NCBI RefSeq assembly: GCF_018448495.1
Contig: NZ_CP049902.1
Span: 2,232,001-2,296,000, forward strand
DNA from: Psychrobacter sp. WY6
Lineage (GTDB): Bacteria; Pseudomonadota; Gammaproteobacteria; Pseudomonadales; Moraxellaceae
DNA length: 64,000 nt
Direction: 5' to 3'
Shown here: one piece after another, positions 31,640 to 40,761 of the stretch
Layout: each line of letters opens with the position of its first letter
Numbering within the stretch: the stretch's first letter is position 1
Notes under the pieces: generated by a model
Seen by the model: the letters and a program-made list of their open reading frames with translations, nothing else
Database searches by the model: none
What the model was told of the DNA's origin: nothing
Position numbers and translations under genes: made by a program

Positions 31640-32082
31640 TATACCCTTGCAATCATTTGTGACAAGCTGATAGGTGTTGTGTACGATATACCGGGTTTGT
31701 AGCTCGCTAAGTTGTGTGGTAGGCGCTGTACAGGGGATTAAAAACGTTTGTTCAAGAAATTGAGCAGACGTTTTTTGTGTCTTTCAATAATACTTGTACA
31801 GCCATTGCTTCGGCATAGATAGTCGTTACTGACGTTGGTACTAGATAGCTCTTGGTGGTTAAAGAAATAAAAGCGACTAAAAATCCAATCAGCTTATATC
31901 AACTCATCGAAGTGTTCTTTATTGATATGAGTAATGGTTTGTGCGAGTTCAAAAATGATTAAGGTGATAAAGAATTAGGCTTGTATTTGAGGGTTACGTG
32001 TCACAGATAAAAGAAAATGGGTCGTATATATACTTACAAGTAACAGCGAACGGAAATAAAAAGAATGGTATTTTAAGTTAAT
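31632..32082. other. Spacer before the fhu operon, with a possible decayed gene on the minus strand
   Basis: The minus strand between about 31870 and 31750 encodes SRFYFFNHQELSSTNVS, then DYLCRSNGCTSIIERHKKR and LLNFLNKRF-stop. Further upstream, after another frame, it reads FELAQTITHINKEHFDELI. The composition looks protein-like, but no whole frame survives and I do not recognise a family. The last codons overlap a hairpin (AAAAACGTTTGTTCAA at 31740 facing TTGAGCAGACGTTTTTT), which could end either a minus-strand gene or a small plus-strand transcript. Confidence 0.3.
31740..31777. terminator. Hairpin with flanking A and T runs in the pre-fhu spacer
   Basis: AAAAACGTTTGTTCAA and TTGAGCAGACGTTTTT pair with two G-U positions around a GAAA loop, and a run of T follows on the plus strand. 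It could be the end of an unannotated transcript from about 31660 or serve the minus-strand remnant. Confidence 0.5.
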
Positions 32083-32101
32083 GATAATTGTTTTTATTAT
32101 C
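32083..32101. promoter_or_regulatory. Putative Fur box upstream of fhuC
   Basis: GATAAT-N7-ATTATC is a 19-base palindrome with the outer halves identical to the classical Fur consensus. It ends 60 bases before the start of the ABC ATPase gene of a siderophore importer, the position expected for iron repression. Confidence 0.65.
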
Positions 32102-32160
32102 GTTTACGAGTAAAATCAGTTTTTATTGGCTGTCCAATATAAATACAACGATTTAAATTC

Positions 32161-32940
32161 ATGATGAGTACCGATATGTTACGTGCAAACCAATTGACCA
32201 TCAGTCGCCAAGGAAATACCTTACTAGACAATGTAAGCTGTGAGATTGATAGCAACCAATTGGTCGCTTTGGTTGGACATAATGGTTCAGGAAAATCGAC
32301 TTTAATCAAAGCGTTGGCAGGCGAGATGATAAGTAGTGGCGGTAGCATCAGCTTGGATGAACGCCGTATCAGTGATTACAGTAGTAAAGAGCTGGCGCGA
32401 CAAATGGCATATTTGCCACAGCAACTACCAGAAGCCGCTGGGTTTTCAGTACGTGAGCTGGTCATGCTAGGACGTTATCCGCATCAAAAATGGCTGCAAA
32501 AGCCCAACCAAATGGACAAAGATAAAGTAATAGAAGCCATGCGCATCACCCAAACAGAGGCGTTCGCTGACCGCATTACGGCCACGCTTTCAGGTGGTGA
32601 GCGTGCTCGCGTTTGGCTTGCTATGTGTCTGGCACAAGACACCAGATATTTATTACTTGATGAGCCATTAGCCGCGCTTGATATGCACTATCAGCTTGAA
32701 GTTATCCAGCTTATACGTCGTTTGGTGGATGAGCAGGGCTTGAGTGTGGTTATTATTTTGCATGATATTAATTTGGCCGCGCAGTATGCCGATCGAGTTA
32801 TCGCCTTAAAAAACGGACGTATTTGCCATAACGGTGATATCGGCAGCACCATGCAACCGACAGTATTGCACAAGATTTTTAACGTAGATATGCAGCTGCT
32901 TAGTCATCCTATAACGGGGCAGCCAGTCGCCGTTGCCTAG
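32161..32940 (+). CDS. fhuC: Ferric-siderophore ABC transporter ATPase, FhuC-like
   Basis: A 259-residue ABC ATPase. Walker A is GHNGSGKST, the Q loop is in YLPQQLPEAAG, the signature is LSGGERARVWLAM, Walker B is YLLLDEPLAALDM and the switch His is in IILHDINLAAQYADR. These are the features of the FhuC/FecE group that powers uptake of ferric hydroxamates and related siderophores. First gene of a fhuC-fhuD-fhuB set; a Fur-box candidate stands 60 bases upstream. Frame intact. Siderophore specificity cannot be told. Confidence 0.88.
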   Translation: MMSTDMLRANQLTISRQGNTLLDNVSCEIDSNQLVALVGHNGSGKSTLIKALAGEMISSGGSISLDERRISDYSSKELARQMAYLPQQLPEAAGFSVRELVMLGRYPHQKWLQKPNQMDKDKVIEAMRITQTEAFADRITATLSGGERARVWLAMCLAQDTRYLLLDEPLAALDMHYQLEVIQLIRRLVDEQGLSVVIILHDINLAAQYADRVIALKNGRICHNGDIGSTMQPTVLHKIFNVDMQLLSHPITGQPVAVA

Positions 32941-33031
32941 TAGGGCATATCATCAATCTGAACGAAAATGAATAAGTAGGCTAAAAATGGTTAAATTTTT
33001 ATGACCGTTGTTAAAATGAGGGCATGCCCTA
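32941..33031. repeat. Putative MITE-like element, copy C (about 90 bp), directly after the fhuC stop
   Basis: TAGGGCATATCATCA at the left faces TGAGGGCATGCCCTAG at the right. It abuts the fhuC stop codon (32938-32940) and separates fhuC from fhuD, so it lies within the probable operon. The ends match copies A, B and E. Confidence 0.55.
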
Positions 33032-33091
33032 GTATTTGCCTCATCTTTTTCATTTCTTATTTTCTCTTATTCGCGCAAAAGATAGGCCGCC

Positions 33092-34111
33092 ATGTTTCCT
33101 GCTCTTTATAAATCTCTGTTCTCTTTAATAGCCATAAAATCTTTCATAAAACCTTGTATAAAAGCTGGCTCAAATCTCACTATCAGTAAATATAAGTGTT
33201 TGCCGCTCATAGCAAGCTTAACACTGACCACCGTGCTGACTGCCTGTCACCAACCAATAACGGCACAAAAAGACGCTCAAGTGGGCAATGCAGATAACAC
33301 TAACATCAATATAGTCTCACCTGATTGGGGCAATGCGGCAACCTTGACCGCTATGGGTTACCCCCCGATAGCGACGGGTGATGTGAGGGTGTGGGACAGA
33401 TGGGTAGGTACGCCTGAATTGCCAACCTCAATCATTGATTTGGGCATTCGCTATCAGCCTAATGCGGAATTGGTTGCCCAATTGCCTGTCGATTTGGTCG
33501 TCGATAACTTTTTTTATGAGCATGCCCGCAACCTCTATGGAGATGTGCCCTCTGAGTCGGTCATGTTCGCCGCTAAAGGTGATACTGCAATTTGGGCAGA
33601 TTATACTGAGCCGACTCGTCAGTTGGGACAGCTAATTGATGAACCAGCCTTGGCTGAAAGCTATATTACAAAAAGTCAGAAAGATATCAAACTGGCAAGT
33701 GAGCGTCTGCAGCAGCGCTATCCAAAAGTAAAGAGATTTGCCGTTGTGCAGTTCGCTGATGCTAATAACATGCGCATGTATGTCAAAAATAGTTTGTTTC
33801 AGCCCGTGCTAAGTCAGATGGGCAAAAAGCTGGATGTATTAGGCAAAGGCAATCAATGGGGGTTTGTCCCCATTCGAATGGGAGACTTGGCTCAATTGGA
33901 TAATGAGACCTGCCTATTAATCATAGACCCGCTGAGTCCGATAACCCGAGCTGAGATTAAAGACAGTTTGGTTTGGCAGCGTCTAGGCTATGGCGATGAG
34001 CGCTGCGTGGGTGAGCTGCCGCCCATATGGATTTATGGTGGCATGTCGTCACTGGTCGGTTTGGCAAATAATTTATCAATAGTGACATTAAAAGGTGGGG
34101 CAGCATCATGA
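33092..34111 (+). CDS. fhuD: Siderophore-binding periplasmic lipoprotein, FhuD-like
   Basis: A 339-residue class III binding protein. The long N-terminus holds a hydrophobic segment ending LTTVLTACHQP, a lipobox, so the protein is probably tethered. The mature part has IVSPDWGNAATLTAMGYPPI, VWDRWVGTPELPTSIIDLG, LPVDLVVDNFFYEH and a C-terminal lobe ending IWIYGGMSSLVGLANNL, matching FhuD. It carries the ferric siderophore to FhuB. Its stop overlaps the fhuB start (ATGA), so the two are translationally coupled. An in-frame ATG later in the leader could be the real start. Confidence 0.85.
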   Translation: MFPALYKSLFSLIAIKSFIKPCIKAGSNLTISKYKCLPLIASLTLTTVLTACHQPITAQKDAQVGNADNTNINIVSPDWGNAATLTAMGYPPIATGDVRVWDRWVGTPELPTSIIDLGIRYQPNAELVAQLPVDLVVDNFFYEHARNLYGDVPSESVMFAAKGDTAIWADYTEPTRQLGQLIDEPALAESYITKSQKDIKLASERLQQRYPKVKRFAVVQFADANNMRMYVKNSLFQPVLSQMGKKLDVLGKGNQWGFVPIRMGDLAQLDNETCLLIIDPLSPITRAEIKDSLVWQRLGYGDERCVGELPPIWIYGGMSSLVGLANNLSIVTLKGGAAS

Positions 34112-36239
34112 CTATCAATACTGCCGCACAGACTCATCACTCTCATACCAATAATACTACTGATTATGTCAAACCTATGACTTCACTTGCAGCGTCTCAG
34201 TCGCCCACATTGAAAACACCATCAGAGCAACACTCCAAGCTTATGCAAAAACCTCCCAATCCAGCACCAAAATTACCTAGGAAACTACCTTCGGTATTTG
34301 AGGATACATGGCGCATCTGGGCAGTAATGATTATCCTTGTGGTGTTGTCAGTATGGAGCACGTGGGCATTAATCGCTCAGGAGTGGACACGCCCGATCAG
34401 TGATTTGTTTATTCCAAGCTCGCAATTGGATATTATCAGTCTTGCGACGCAGCTGCATATAGTGGCGACCAGTATAGTAGCGCTATTGGCAGGTGGTCTG
34501 CTTGGGGTTGTCAGTATTTTGCTACAGCAATTGGTCAAAAACCCATTAGCGTCAGACACCACATTGGGCGTCGGCGTTGGTGCACAATTGGCCATGCTCA
34601 TTGTGACCTTGTTTTTGCCAAGCTTAGCGATTTATGGCGGACTTTATGTGTCCTTTGTCGGCGCGCTTATTAGTATGGGACTGGTCTTTGCGTTGTCAGC
34701 ACCTAGTCGTTTTAATCCGCTCATTTTAATATTGGCAGGCTTGGTGGTAAACATTCTACTTGCCGCCGTTGCCAATGTTTTGGTGTTGTTTTTTGCTGAA
34801 CGTAGTAATGGTATGCTGTCGTGGGCGGCGGGATTTTTGGCACAGAATAGCTGGCATACCAGTACGATGCTAGCGATAACGGCCGTCGTGATGGCGGTTG
34901 TCTGTCTACCTTGTTAAAACCATTAACCTTGATGAGTCTCGATGACTCACAAGCCAAGCGCTTGGGCGTGCCGATTATCGGTATCCGTGCATTGGTGGTG
35001 CTTATTGTGGCGGTTGTTACCGCTTTGGTGGTTAGCGAAGTTGGTCTAATTGGTTTTATCGGTTGGCGCTGCCAGTCTGGTTAACGTTGAGTTGAGTTGC
35101 TTCTATTAGCAAACGTCTGCTTGCAGCCTTTGTCTTAGGGGCACTACTTTTATGGCTGACTAGCAATGTTGCTTTATTACTCGAACCCTACTAAATATGC
35201 AAATTCCAGCAGGGGCGATGACGGGTATTCTCGGTGCACCACTGATATTTGGCTGATTTTGCGTCAGCGCGCGAGCGGATAGAAACAGTGACTCCAATTG
35301 CTAACGGGCAAGCATGCACCTGTGGCATGGTGGCGCTGGGGTATTGGCGTGGTAATGATAATTATGCTTGCCTGTGTTTTTGTCCAAGACGTCAGTGGTT
35401 GGGGACTAAGTACCGATTGGGCGATCACCCAGCAGTATCGGCTACCGCGCAGTTTGAGCGCTGCGGCAACGGGTCTGATGTTGGCCATCGCTGGTGTATT
35501 ATTGCAAACGCTCACCCGCAACCCGATGGCAAGTCCAGAAGTATTGGGTGTGAGCTCGGGCGCGGCGCTTGGGGTTATCTTAGGGTTTTTACTACTACCA
35601 AGCTTAGGACTGTCTGCTGGCTCAGGCACGTTGTTGATCTCAGGATTATCAGGAGCGATGGCTGTATTATTGCTGGTTATTTGGCTGGCACGTAAGGTAA
35701 GCTCTGGCTATCTATTACTGGTCGGTATCGGTATTGCCGCGATGATGGATGGGGTGATGCACATGGTCAAGCTGTCTGGCGATCCACGCCTAGAAGCAAT
35801 GCTTAGCTGGCTATCGGGAACCACTTATAGCGCTCAGCCTAGTACCGTGTGGTATCTTATCGGCATTGCTCTCATTTTATTTACCCTCAGCTTACTGCTT
35901 ATCAAACCATTAAGAGTGCTTGGTTTGGGTACAGGGGTCGCTCGTAATCTGGGGGTGGCTGTGACGCCAGTCACGATTGCGCTATTGGCACTGGTGGCGG
36001 CACTAAGTACTGCCAGTACGCTTGCGGTTGGGCCATTGAGTTTCATTGGTCTAATGGTGCCACATTTGGCGACGTCACTCGGTGCGGTAAGGCTTGAGCG
36101 CCAATTGCCATTAGCGGCTTTGTTAGGCGCAGGGGTGATGGTAATAGCAGACTGGATTGGGCGTTATGTTATTTTCCCTTATGAGCTGCCTGCGGGTACG
36201 ATTGCGGCTATCATGGCGGCGCGTACTTTTTATGGCTGA
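34108..36239 (+). CDS. fhuB: Siderophore ABC permease FhuB, double-length (frame broken about five times)
   Basis: The first half (from 34108) has an unusual 70-residue polar N-terminus, then FecCD-type segments (QLHIVATSIVALLAGGLLGV, QQLVKNPLASDTTLGVGVGA). Frame is lost near 34905, again near 35070-35095, 35190, 35255 and 35285. Fragments in the other frames give STLLKPLTLMSLDDSQAKRL, SISKRLLAAFVLGALLLWL and IPAGAMTGILGAPL, so no residues are missing. The second half (35298-36239) carries its own LQTLTRNPMASPEVLGVSSG and PLSFIGLMVPHLA. Two fused FecCD halves are the hallmark of FhuB, the ferric-hydroxamate permease. Five indels in about 400 bases make this the most damaged stretch in the window. 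Confidence 0.85.
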
Positions 36240-36438
36240 TTCGTAAAGTGCCAGTCGCAGTGAGTGGATAGTTTTTATGGGAAATTAATGACTGACGAAT
36301 AACTATAATCAGCCATCATGATCAGTCATTAATACATACCGTCCAGCGCTTAAACAGCGCTATACCTTAAAATCACCAATGTTCGTCATATTCAGTAAGT
36401 CATTTGACATTACTTTGAAGGGGTTTTAAACTTTTTAT

Positions 36439-36768
36439 TCAAGCTAATAAATGATCGAATATAAACGGACCAAGGGGTAAAAAGGATCCGAGTACCCCTG
36501 CTGGCATCGCCCAAAGCGGCATTTTTATTTTGGTGGTGGCTATCAACAGCATTAAAATATACGCGATGAACAATCCGCCATGAGCCATCCCTATGTAGGT
36601 GACCGCTTCTGCAATACCCATCATATATTTTAGCGGCATGGCGATGCAAAGTAGTAATAAAAAGGACGTACCTTCTAAGTAACCCATGATCGTAAGAATC
36701 TTTAATACAGAGTTCTGATCTTTTGTGAGATGAGGTGTCTCTGTGATAGTTGTCTGAGCCTGCGACAC
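36439..36768 (-). CDS. DUF3817 small integral membrane protein
   Basis: I prefer the GTG start at 36768, with AAGGAAG seven bases upstream, over the ATG at 36840, which has no such site. This gives about 109 residues: a polar N-terminus, then LKILTIMGYLEGTSFLLLLC, MGIAEAVTYIGMAHGGLFIA and LGSFLPLGPFIFDHLLA. These are three membrane helices of the DUF3817 family, whose function is unknown. Stand-alone gene, convergent with fhuB. Confidence 0.8.
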   Translation of the reverse strand: MSQAQTTITETPHLTKDQNSVLKILTIMGYLEGTSFLLLLCIAMPLKYMMGIAEAVTYIGMAHGGLFIAYILMLLIATTKIKMPLWAMPAGVLGSFLPLGPFIFDHLLA

Positions 36769-36954
36769 TATATCTTCCTTTGTTTTATAATAAATAAGGT
36801 AAGGGTTTTTCAATGCCGCTATGATACTGGCTTTGTTCAATGCTTTGAAGTATTAATTTTACCAACCCTTAATAGAGATCAGTAACGAAACTAAATGACT
36901 CTTGATGTTAGTGACTCTAAGGCTGCTGATCTCGTTTTAACTGTGAAAAAATAT

Positions 36955-37601
36955 ATGACTGCTTACTCCCTTTCTTGTCTTTACTCTTTTCGTCGCTGTC
37001 CTTATGCCATGCGCGCGCGTCTCGGTCTGTTGTTTGCCGAGTTGCCGGTAGAGCTACGGGAGATAACCTTAAAAAACAAACCTGCGAAAATGCTAGCGAT
37101 TAGTCCAAAAGGCACCGTGCCCGTTTTACAGCTCGCTGATGGTGTTGTGATTGAAGAGAGTCGGGAAATAATGGAGTGGGCGCTTGAACAGCAAGATCCA
37201 CAAGAGCTGTTGAACCCTAAGACTTTGCATCAAGGTAATACGTTAATTGAGCAAAACGATCAGGAGTTTAAGCATTGGCTAGATCGCTATAAATATGCTG
37301 ACCGTCATCTTGAAATGACCAAACAGAATATCGGCAAAAAGGTGAAGCATTTCTACAGATTTTAGAAGCACTGCTTACTAAAAATACTTATTTGCTAGGA
37401 GACAGTGTGACCATTGCCGATATCGGTATTATGCCATTTGTCCGCCAATTTGCTCATGTAGATCGCGACGTTTTTTACAGTTTGCCTTATCCTAAACTGC
37501 AAATATGGCTAAAAAACTGGCTAGCGCATCCATTTATACAAGCCATGACCAAGTTTCAACCTTGGCAAGATGGCGATGAGCCAGTGATTTTCCCTTCTTA
37601 G
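36955..37601 (+). CDS. Glutathione S-transferase family protein (frame broken)
   Basis: The thioredoxin-like N-terminal domain starts SCLYSFRRCPYAMRARLGL; the CPxA-type motif RRCPYAMR places the active-site Cys as in GrxB/omega-like transferases. SPKGTVPVLQL and EESREIMEWAL follow. Frame is lost near 37337; the next frame has GEAFLQILEALLTKNTYLLG, DSVTIADIGIMPFVRQFAHV and the C-terminus FPWQDGDEP-like FQPWQDGDEP. About 215 residues joined. The substrate is not inferable. The ATG at 36955 is one possible start; an upstream in-frame ATG at 36895 would add 20 residues. Confidence 0.8.
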
Positions 37602-38068
37602 TAAAAGTAGCTCATTCATTTCTTTGTAAATATTCCATCAATCAATTTTAGATATGTCTAGCAAGAATCCACGCGTCATTAAACAATTCCTAATAATGAG
37701 GGAGTTGTTTACCCTCATCATTTTGATAAACCTCAACAGTACTATTCTCAAAATAAATATCAATCTATGGCGGTTTGATAGCCGCTTTTCATAACCTTTG
37801 TATCAAAAGGGTTGAATACCTATTGTGTACACTTGTACTCTTAGGTTAGAATGAACATAAGTATATTGTTATATAAATATTCTTGAGTGAGCTCAATTAC
37901 GAATTGATTGGCATGGTTGTGAAAGTAACTTTTATACGAGTGTGAATATAAGAGTGCGCAAACAACGAATCCACGTGCCAATTATAGTGACGCCGATGGC
38001 TTTGCTTTTTATATGCGATAACCACTTAATTCACCCCTAATCCCAACATTTACGAAGGACTGTGTGAA
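37602..38068. other. Gene-free spacer between the GST gene and a coiled-coil protein gene
   Basis: This AT-rich region holds a terminator-like hairpin (AATGAGGG facing CCCTCATCATTTT, 37696-37722) that would end the GST transcript. I see no other coding frame. The remaining 300 bases probably carry the promoter of the gene at 38069. Confidence 0.5.
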
Positions 38069-38494
38069 ATGTTTAAAAAGGCCATTAAAGAGACTGAATT
38101 AGAAAAAATAGATATCATATTAGTAAAAAATATTTTAGAGATTGGTATTCAAGATGATTATGCTGACAAGATAGCGGCTGATTATATCGAGACGTTAGCC
38201 CGCGCAAAAAGTGATAAAAACAGTCTCTTATATAAATCATCTAAGGTAAAAGAGTGCTATAGACAGTCGGATCTGCATAAATCTATCAACCGTATTATTT
38301 ATAAGATCGAGCCTTTAAGGGTTGCTATTATGCGTGAAGGCCTAGCATTGCAACAGGCAGTGGCTGAAGGCAATAAGGAGATAGCTGATGAGATTATTAA
38401 GGTTGTCGTTAGAATGAAGCTAGAAAAAAGTAAGCTTGAGAAAAATCTTAGCGCACTTATGGGTAACGTAAAAAAGCTTCAGCTCGCTAGCTAA
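38069..38494 (+). CDS. Hypothetical coiled-coil protein
   Basis: A 141-residue, charged, almost wholly helical-looking protein (Lys/Glu/Ile/Leu-rich, with KLEKSKLEKNLSALMGNVKK near the end). No signal peptide, no membrane segment and no named domain. GAAGGAC stands 11 bases before the ATG. It is more AT-rich than the core genes around it and lies immediately upstream of an insertion-sequence remnant, which suggests accessory DNA. Function unknown. Confidence 0.65.
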   Translation: MFKKAIKETELEKIDIILVKNILEIGIQDDYADKIAADYIETLARAKSDKNSLLYKSSKVKECYRQSDLHKSINRIIYKIEPLRVAIMREGLALQQAVAEGNKEIADEIIKVVVRMKLEKSKLEKNLSALMGNVKKLQLAS

Positions 38495-38531
38495 TAAATT
38501 AGGGCGTGTTGAACATTGGCAACGTCATCTA

Positions 38532-38590
38532 AGAAAGCTAAAAACCCTTTATGCTATGCGAAAAATAGTATAAAGGGTTTTTAGCTTTCT
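38532..38590. repeat. 59-base near-perfect palindrome
   Basis: Two 26-base arms (38532-38557 and 38565-38590) pair with a single mismatch around a seven-base loop. The arms contain AGAAAGCTAAAAACCC and its complement. It could be a terminator for the gene at 38069 or a piece of the insertion sequence. Confidence 0.75.
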
Positions 38591-38629
38591 AACTTGCGAC
38601 TTATTCATATGACATATCATATGAAATAG

Positions 38630-38977
38630 CTGTATTGTAAGTATTACAAGAATCAGATTACCCTAATGCCCGTTATTAAGCGTAAAATCAAGCCTGACAG
38701 CTTTGTTTATACTGATAGTTATCGAATTTACCATGCATTGGATGTGAGCGAGTTTAAACACCTCAGAGTCAATCACTTTAAAGAGTTTACTTGCGGTAAA
38801 AGCAATCACATCAATGGCATTGAGAACTTTTGGAATCAGTCTAAACGAACACTCAGAAAACATAATGGGATCGATAAGAAGCATTTCCATTTATTTTTGA
38901 AAGAGTGCGAGTTTAGGGCTAACTATGGCGCACCGTCTAATCAGCTTAAGATACTAAGAATATGGTGTGATATTTAA
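38630..38977 (+). pseudogene. IS1595-family transposase, C-terminal fragment
   Basis: Residues TLMPVIKRKIKPDSFVYTDS and YRIYHALDVSEFKHLRVNH are followed by SNHINGIENFWNQSKRTLR and HFHLFLKECEFRANYG. These match the DDE domain (second Asp in VYTDSY, Glu/Asn in INGIENFW) of IS1016-type transposases as I know them. The zinc-finger N-terminus and the first catalytic Asp are missing, and an in-frame stop lies at 38627. So this is a dead remnant. Confidence 0.85.
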
Positions 38978-39094
38978 TCCTTATCTATTACAGCCCCTTA
39001 TTTTTTGTATGGACAACCCACTATCTACTTTTAGTACCACTCATAAACAGTGCTACTCATAATTTATTAAGACTCATAAAGAGTGCCAACCTAT

Positions 39095-39140
39095 AAAGAA
39101 ATGCTGGGCAATACTAAATAGTGTTGCCCAGCATTTCTTT
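39095..39140. terminator. Strong bidirectional hairpin downstream of the M16 peptidase pair
   Basis: AAAGAAATGCTGGGCAA and TTGCCCAGCATTTCTTT form a perfect 17-base stem around a 12-base loop. It lies 22 bases beyond the stop of the minus-strand M16 gene and probably ends that operon. Confidence 0.8.
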
Positions 39141-39161
39141 GTGCGGCTATTTATTGGTCTT

Positions 39162-40692
39162 TTATCTTCCAAGGATTTCTTGTCCAACGGTGACAATCAG
39201 GAAATCATCAGGTTTAAGGGTATCACGCATGGTTTGATTGACTTCTGATAGCTTTACTTGATCAACACGTTTGACATAATCATCAGATAGCTGTTTGGTA
39301 ATTGATAAAAATTCATCATCCCAAGTAAGCCATTAATTCCTGCATTGCTCGCAAAACCCATCGGAAAGCTATTTTTAAGATTGTCCGTCGTTAAGCGCAT
39401 CTCAGTGCTGGTGATACCTTTTTCTAAAGTGTCATTGATAACGTCTAAGCTGGCATCAATGGCCGCGCGCGCCTTATCATTGCGCGTTGAAAAACCGATT
39501 TGGTATGGTCCTCGTGCCAGCATGGGATTCATAGAGCCTGATATGCCATAAGTGTAGCCCAAGTTTTGTCTATCTCAGTCATGAGTCGCGCATTAAAATC
39601 ACCGCCGCAAGTACCTCATTACCAACCGCAAATTGGTTGCTTCTGCTGAGACTGGGGATCGGTGGCACGCTTATCTCCCAATTGTCCCATGAGTACGGTG
39701 GTTTGAGTACTTGGAAAGGGGATATGAATGTGCTTTGCTTGGCTCAGTGGTTTGGGTTCAGGCAGCTCAGTTGCAGGCTGACCCTTCGGTAATTTGCTAG
39801 TGATATCTTCAGCAAGTTTTTTTGCTTGCTCTAAGGTTAGATTACCAGTGATGGCAACAGAGGCATTTGCTGCGACCAAATAGCGGTTTTTAAAATCTAT
39901 TAGCTGTTGCTTTTCGATAGTAGGAACGCTTTCAAGTGTACCCGCTGATGGATGGGCGTAAGGATGCTCGCCATACAATGCTTCGCTAAATGCGATGCTA
40001 GCAAGGCTGTTGGGATCTTGTTTTTGCTGCTGCAAACCAACCAATAATCGTGCTTTATTACGTGCTAAAATGCTGTCGTCAAAAGCGGGTTCGCTGAGCA
40101 TCTGAGTCATTAAATCAACGGCTGGAAGTAGATGCTTATCATCAGATAAGCTACGTAGCGACACAATAAACATGTCTTTATAAGCACTACTATTTAGATT
40201 GATACCCAAGGTTTCAACAGCGCGAGTAAATTCATTTTCGTCTAAGCGTTTAGAGCCTTGCGTCAACATAGTAGCAGTCATATTAGCAATACCAAAACCT
40301 GTGTTACTAATACTGCCATCACGGGCGCTACCAGCGTTAAAACGCAAGTCGATATCGACAATCGGTAAGGCTGTTGTTTGTACAAAACGTACGGGAACGC
40401 CTGCCTTGGTTTTGAACTGCTGAATCGTTGGGATGGTAACGGTTAACGGTTTATCATCGTCAAGGCTGGTTAGCTTTGATAATGCGGCAATCGGTGCGCT
40501 GGTATCCACTGCCGCAGAGCCACGATATTCTTCAGCACCTGTTGTGTTTGCTTGTGCTGTCATCGTCAACGTTGTTAGACCTAGCAAGATGCCAACACTA
40601 AGATGCGACAGTTTTTGCATGGTGGCGGTTGCTGATGGTATTGAGCTGCACGCTTTTTTTCTATTTTGCAACAAATTACTATTTTGAGTCAT
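39162..40692 (-). CDS. Non-catalytic M16-family peptidase partner (frame broken at least three times)
   Basis: About 510 codons. A signal peptide (about residues 28-48, ending MTAQA) leads to an M16 N-domain: VPVRFVQTTALPIVDIDLRF, NAGSARDGSISNTGFGIANM. The HxxEH zinc motif of active M16 enzymes is absent; the corresponding positions read GIANM. Frames are lost near 39625, 39570 and 39295. The joined sequence includes NQFAVGNEVL, DFNARLMTEI, LGYTYGISGSMNPMLARGPY and the C-terminus DDFLIVTVGQEILGR. It follows an active M16 gene by 69 bases, so the two probably form a periplasmic heterodimer, as in other bacterial M16B pairs. Substrate unknown. Confidence 0.82.
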
Positions 40693-40761
40693 GGTTTTCT
40701 TCTTATAAATAAGGTCTTTATGATTGGCGCTTGTATCGAATAAAGAGCTAACACGGCACGA

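Larger units (their letters stand above)
38501..38990 (+). mobile_element. Insertion-sequence remnant (IS1595/IS1016-like)
   Basis: The left boundary is placed at TTAGGGCGTGTTGAACA (38499), which shares its first bases with the ends of the small elements elsewhere in the window. A 59-base hairpin follows, then a transposase fragment that lacks its N-terminal two thirds. The right end is not recognised. The element cannot be mobile by itself. Confidence 0.5.

Noticed and set aside
31660..31780. A known riboswitch or regulatory RNA before the fhu operon
   Set aside because: I could not match any known motif; only the terminator-like hairpin is solid.
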